Shown: positions 6,141 through 9,193 of the stretch, piece after piece
Position numbering within the stretch: position 1 is the stretch's first letter
Layout of the letters: every line of letters begins with the position of its first letter
Source: an uncultured Mollicutes bacterium
Lineage (GTDB): Bacteria > Bacillota_I > Bacilli_A > Acholeplasmatales > Anaeroplasmataceae
Reading direction: 5' to 3'
Length of the DNA stretch: 9,193 bases
Assembly (NCBI GenBank): GCA_937905855.1
Contig: CALCWU010000217.1
Coordinates: 1 to 9,193 of the forward strand
Position numbers and translations under genes: made by a program
The notes under the pieces: generated by a model
Databases searched by the model: none
Seen by the model: the letters and a program-made list of their open reading frames with translations, nothing else
Told to the model about the DNA's origin: nothing

Positions 6141-6803
6141 ATGAGCGATGTAAAAACTATTGAAATTCATGAAAATATTTTTGCTGATAATGATATGGCA
6201 GCAAAGATGGTTAGAGAAAAATTAAAAAATAATAATTGTTATATGGTTAATTTTATGTCATCACCTGGTAGTGGTAAGACTACAACCTTAATTTCTTTAA
6301 TAAATAAACTAAAGAATAATCTTAATATTTATCTTATGAATGTAGATATAAAAACTGATTGTGATGCATCTAAAATTGCTAAAAATACAGGTATTAACAC
6401 ATTACAAATTAATAATGGTGGCTTATGTCATATTGATGCGGAAATGACCCTTAATGCTTTAAAAGAGGTTGATTTAAAGGATATTGATTTATTAATATTA
6501 GAAAATATTGGTAATTTAGTATGCCCTGCAGAATTTGATACAGGTGCTAATAAAAATATTATGATCTTATCTGTACCTGAGGGTGATGATAAGCCATTAA
6601 AGTATCCTTTAATGTTTAGTGTTTGTGATTTAGTTTTAATTAATAAAATTGATGTTTTACCATTCTTTGATTTTGATATGGATAAGGCTGTTAAAAACAT
6701 TAAGAATTTAAATAAGAATGCTAAAATTATCCCTATAAGTGCTAAAACTGGTGAAGGTATAGATGAAGTTATTAATTGGTTAAATAATTGTTTTAAGTTT
6801 TAA
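6141..6803 (+). CDS. hypB: HypB-like GTPase (nickel insertion in [NiFe] hydrogenase maturation), copy 1
   Basis: The protein has 220 residues. ATG 6141 is chosen because AGAGGT (6126-6131) is well spaced for it, while an in-frame TTG at 6135 is too close. The HypB G domain is complete. It has the P-loop SSPGSGKT (40-47), NVDIKTDCDA at the switch region, CH at 96-97 and C128 in NLVCPAEFD, which align with the metal-binding Cys-His-Cys set at the HypB dimer interface. EGDDKPLKYP, the guanine-specificity motif NKID and SAKTGEG complete it. Known HypB proteins use GTP hydrolysis to deliver nickel, with HypA, to the hydrogenase large subunit. The N-terminal nickel-binding CxxCxC or His-rich tail of some HypBs is absent. 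An unusual feature is that a paralogue follows directly and no other hyp gene is visible. Confidence 0.9.
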   Translation: MSDVKTIEIHENIFADNDMAAKMVREKLKNNNCYMVNFMSSPGSGKTTTLISLINKLKNNLNIYLMNVDIKTDCDASKIAKNTGINTLQINNGGLCHIDAEMTLNALKEVDLKDIDLLILENIGNLVCPAEFDTGANKNIMILSVPEGDDKPLKYPLMFSVCDLVLINKIDVLPFFDFDMDKAVKNIKNLNKNAKIIPISAKTGEGIDEVINWLNNCFKF

Positions 6804-6810
6804 TCAAATG

Positions 6811-6819
6811 TGATATAAT
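6811..6819 (+). promoter_or_regulatory. Extended -10 promoter of the second hypB-like gene
   Basis: TGATATAAT lies between the two hypB-like genes with a perfect TATAAT at 6814-6819, and no terminator stands between them. The second copy can therefore be expressed both on its own and by read-through. Confidence 0.55.
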
Positions 6820-6855
6820 TAACTAAAGAAAGCATTTTCAAGGATAAGGAAAATT

Positions 6856-7527
6856 ATGGATGAAGTAAAAATTATAGATGTTAAAAGAACAATATTAGAA
6901 GATAATGATTTAGATGCCCTAAATTTAAGTAAGGAATTAAAGAATAAAGGAACTTTATTAATAAATTTAATGTCATCGCCTGGTAGTGGTAAAACCACAA
7001 CGCTAATTAAAACAATTAAATGCTTAGAGGATAAGCTAAGCATTGGGGTAATGGAGGCTGATATTGATAGTGATGTTGATGCCAAAAAGATAAAAGAGGA
7101 AACAAAAGCTGAGGCTATCCAGCTACATACGGGTGGAATGTGTCATTTGGATGCTTCGATGACTAGAGAGGGTCTAAGCTATTTAGATAAGCATGATTTA
7201 GTATTTTTAGAGAATGTAGGAAATTTAGTTTGTCCAGCTGAATTTGCTACAGGAGCTAGTAAATGCGTAATGATTCTTGCGGTTACTGAGGGTGATGATA
7301 AGCCTTTAAAATATCCATTAATGTTTAGTATATGCGATGTTATTTTAATTAATAAAATTGATGTAATCGAGTATTTTGATTTTGATATGGCGAAGGTCAT
7401 TGAAAATATTAAAAAAATTAATAATAATGCTAAAATAATTCCAATATGTGCTAAAAGTGGGGAAGGAATTTTAGAATTTAGTAATTGGATTAATGATGAA
7501 GTAAGAAAGTGGAAGGAAGAGAAGTAA
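6856..7527 (+). CDS. hypB: HypB-like GTPase, copy 2
   Basis: The protein has 223 residues; its start follows AAGGA (6846-6850) by 5 bases. It aligns with copy 1 from end to end: P-loop SSPGSGKT (40-47), MEADIDSDVDA, CH at 96-97 in GGMCHLDA, C126 in NLVCPAEFATG, EGDDKPLKYP, NKID and CAKSGEG. All GTPase motifs and the Cys-His-Cys metal ligands are kept, so both copies look functional and neither is decaying. Copy 2 has the more typical HypB sequence in the switch region; copy 1 differs there. Its stop is 1 base before the next start codon, so it is translationally linked to the iron-sulfur flavoprotein, which argues for a redox-enzyme role. The two copies may serve different metal enzymes or form a heterodimer. 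Confidence 0.9.
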   Translation: MDEVKIIDVKRTILEDNDLDALNLSKELKNKGTLLINLMSSPGSGKTTTLIKTIKCLEDKLSIGVMEADIDSDVDAKKIKEETKAEAIQLHTGGMCHLDASMTREGLSYLDKHDLVFLENVGNLVCPAEFATGASKCVMILAVTEGDDKPLKYPLMFSICDVILINKIDVIEYFDFDMAKVIENIKKINNNAKIIPICAKSGEGILEFSNWINDEVRKWKEEK

Positions 7528-7528
7528 A

Positions 7529-9193
7529 ATGCCAGAGATGTATAAAAGTGTTATTCCACCTCATATGAGTGATAAGGAAAAGAATGAAAAAATAGCTAAG
7601 CTTGGAAGAAAAATTACTGATGTAGTTGCCCATAAGCTTCATGGAGTAGAAATTAGTGATCCAGAATATTGGGGACTTGCGGAAATTGTAACTGATGAAA
7701 TGGCTGATGTAGCCTTAAAGATGGATCTACGTCATCCTTATACATTTGCAGAAATTAAGAAAATGAATAAGAATATTGATGAAAAACATTTACAGCATCT
7801 GCTTGATGAAATGAGCTACATTGGACTTTTAGAATATGATTATGGCTATCATTATGATCATAATGGAAGAACTGCACCGCAGTCAGAACGTAGATATATT
7901 CTACCTATGTTTGTTCCTGGAAGTGCTGAGCTTTTTAATATGGAGGAAAACAAGGATGGAGTTAATCAAAGATTAAAAGACCATCCTGCTCTTGCTTCAT
8001 TCTTTGAAAGAATGACTTATGTTCCTCTTGATGGTATTACTCAGCTAGTACCAGAGGGTGGTGCTGGTGTTGGTATGCATGTAATTCCTGTTGAAAAGGC
8101 CATTACAGCTGAATCTAAATCTATTGATATTGAGTATTTATCATATTGGCTAAAGAAATATGAGGGTCATATTGGTGTAGGTCAATGCTCTTGTCGTGCT
8201 AGCAGAGCTGCTCTTGGCGAGGGCTGTGCTGATGATGAGCGTAATTGGTGTATTGGTGTAGGCGATTTTGCTGACTATTGTAAGGAAACTGGTAAAGGCC
8301 ATCCTATTAGCTATGAAGAGGCTATGGAAATTTTAAGAAATGCCGAAAAGAATGGCTTTGTTCATCAAATCACTAATATTGATGGTGAAAACAAAATATT
8401 TGGTATTTGCAATTGTAATGTAAACATTTGTAATGCTCTTAGAACATCACAATTATTTAATACACCTAATATGTCAAGAAGCGCATATACAGCTCATATT
8501 GACGTTGATAAATGCGTTGCTTGTGGTAAATGTGTAGAATATTGTCCTGCTGGTGCTGTTAAGCTTGGAAGAAGACTTCGTAAAAAGGATGGTAGCGAAA
8601 CTATTTATCCTAAGCATGTTCTACCAGATCGTATTAAGTGGAGCAAGGCAATGTACGATGAAAATTATCGTGATAATAATCGTATTAATTGTTATGAAAG
8701 TGGAACAGCTCCTTGTAAGGTAGCGTGTCCAGCTCATATTGCTGTTGAAGGCTACATAAAATTGGTTAAGGATGGAAGATATGAGGATGCTCTTGCTTTA
8801 ATTAAGAAGGACAATCCTTTCCCAGCTATTTGTGGTAGAATTTGTAATAAGCGCTGTGAGGCAGCCTGCACTAGAGGAAATATTGATAGTGCAGTTGCTA
8901 TTGATGAAATTAAGAAATTTGTTGCAGAACTTGATCTAAACAAAGAAACAAGATATATTCCAGAGGTAGTTATTCCTTCCAATATCATTAAGCAATATGA
9001 TATTAAGGTAGCAATTATAGGTGGTGGTCCTGCTGGACTTTCATGTGCTTATTATTTAGCTACAAGGGGCTATAAGCCAACTGTATTTGAAAAGAATCCT
9101 AAGCTTGGTGGTATGCTTACCTATGGTATTCCTTCATTTAAGCTTGATAAGAAGGTTATTGAGGCTGAAATTGATGTTTTAAGAGAGCTTGGT
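7529..9193 (+). CDS. Multidomain iron-sulfur flavoprotein oxidoreductase (ferredoxin + GltD-like), 3'-truncated
   Basis: ATG 7529 starts 1 base after the hypB copy 2 stop, behind AAGGAAGAG. The frame stays open for 555 codons to the window edge, so the C-terminus is missing. Residues 1-190 are helical and possibly winged-helix-like. Residues about 215-315 carry a cysteine-rich segment (CSC at 220-222, GEGC, ICNCNVNIC) found in some ferredoxin-type proteins of anaerobes. A [4Fe-4S] motif CVACGKCVEYCP follows at 329-340. A GltD-type N-terminal cluster domain has C388, C396, C400 and CGRICNKRCEAAC (435-447). The FAD-binding Rossmann motif IIGGGPAG begins about 496 and GGMLTYGIP is the next flavin motif. 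Such proteins pass electrons between NAD(P)H, FAD and Fe-S clusters, often next to hydrogenases or other anaerobic redox enzymes. The exact partner is not visible. GC content is higher than in the left-hand genes. Confidence 0.85.
   Translation, partial: MPEMYKSVIPPHMSDKEKNEKIAKLGRKITDVVAHKLHGVEISDPEYWGLAEIVTDEMADVALKMDLRHPYTFAEIKKMNKNIDEKHLQHLLDEMSYIGLLEYDYGYHYDHNGRTAPQSERRYILPMFVPGSAELFNMEENKDGVNQRLKDHPALASFFERMTYVPLDGITQLVPEGGAGVGMHVIPVEKAITAESKSIDIEYLSYWLKKYEGHIGVGQCSCRASRAALGEGCADDERNWCIGVGDFADYCKETGKGHPISYEEAMEILRNAEKNGFVHQITNIDGENKIFGICNCNVNICNALRTSQLFNTPNMSRSAYTAHIDVDKCVACGKCVEYCPAGAVKLGRRLRKKDGSETIYPKHVLPDRIKWSKAMYDENYRDNNRINCYESGTAPCKVACPAHIAVEGYIKLVKDGRYEDALALIKKDNPFPAICGRICNKRCEAACTRGNIDSAVAIDEIKKFVAELDLNKETRYIPEVVIPSNIIKQYDIKVAIIGGGPAGLSCAYYLATRGYKPTVFEKNPKLGGMLTYGIPSFKLDKKVIEAEIDVLRELG

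Noticed and set aside
6428..6700. Minus-strand open frame opposite the first hypB-like gene
   Set aside because: Shadow of the conserved HypB frame; a matching shadow opposite the second hypB-like gene shows it follows from the plus-strand codons.
8752..8988. Minus-strand open frame of 78 codons
   Set aside because: Opposite the GltD-like cysteine motifs of the flavoprotein, with no RBS or domain.
1..9193. Alternative genetic code with TGA as tryptophan, as in Mycoplasma
   Set aside because: Tryptophan is encoded by TGG throughout the large genes and no in-frame TGA is needed for any conserved domain.
1..9193. CRISPR array, tRNA, rRNA or transposase
   Set aside because: No regularly spaced short repeats, no tRNA/rRNA-like sequence and no transposase or integrase motif seen on either strand.

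Overview
The window is strongly AT-rich and reads like a low-GC Bacillota genome, probably an uncultured anaerobe near the Erysipelotrichia/Bacilli or RF39-like lineages; that placement is inferred from composition and gene content only. The standard bacterial code applies: tryptophans in the large proteins are TGG, and every intact gene ends in TAA. All genes lie on the plus strand and the longest gap is about 100 bases, so no long stretch lacks genes.

Left region (1-4648): one transcription unit ending at a strong intrinsic terminator. It holds the 3' part of a thymidylate-kinase-like gene, then an overlapping 820-residue protein joining an undescribed N-terminal region, a BspA-type leucine-rich-repeat array and a type III Mod-like N6-adenine DNA methyltransferase. 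Next come a DEDDh (DnaQ-like) exonuclease with a C-terminal BRCT-like domain and a small HEPN-like protein with an RNxxxH motif. The last two are each broken by frameshifts, mostly in A or T runs.

Middle region (4649-6110): behind its own promoter is an intact second copy of the exonuclease-BRCT protein, then a 70-residue stand-alone LuxR/GerE-type DNA-binding protein and another intrinsic terminator.

Right region (6111-9193): two tandem HypB-like GTPases (nickel delivery in [NiFe] hydrogenase maturation), each behind an extended -10 promoter. The second is closely followed by a large iron-sulfur flavoprotein with ferredoxin and GltD-like modules, which runs off the window. This looks like a metabolic/redox locus unrelated to the left part.

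The most unusual content is the left and middle part. A cytoplasmic LRR-methyltransferase fusion lies beside two exonuclease-BRCT paralogues, a HEPN-like candidate ribonuclease and a nucleotide-kinase-like gene. This mixture of DNA modification, nuclease and RNase-toxin-like parts suggests a nucleic-acid-modification or anti-phage locus that I cannot match to a named system. The functional link is inferred from gene order and co-transcription only.
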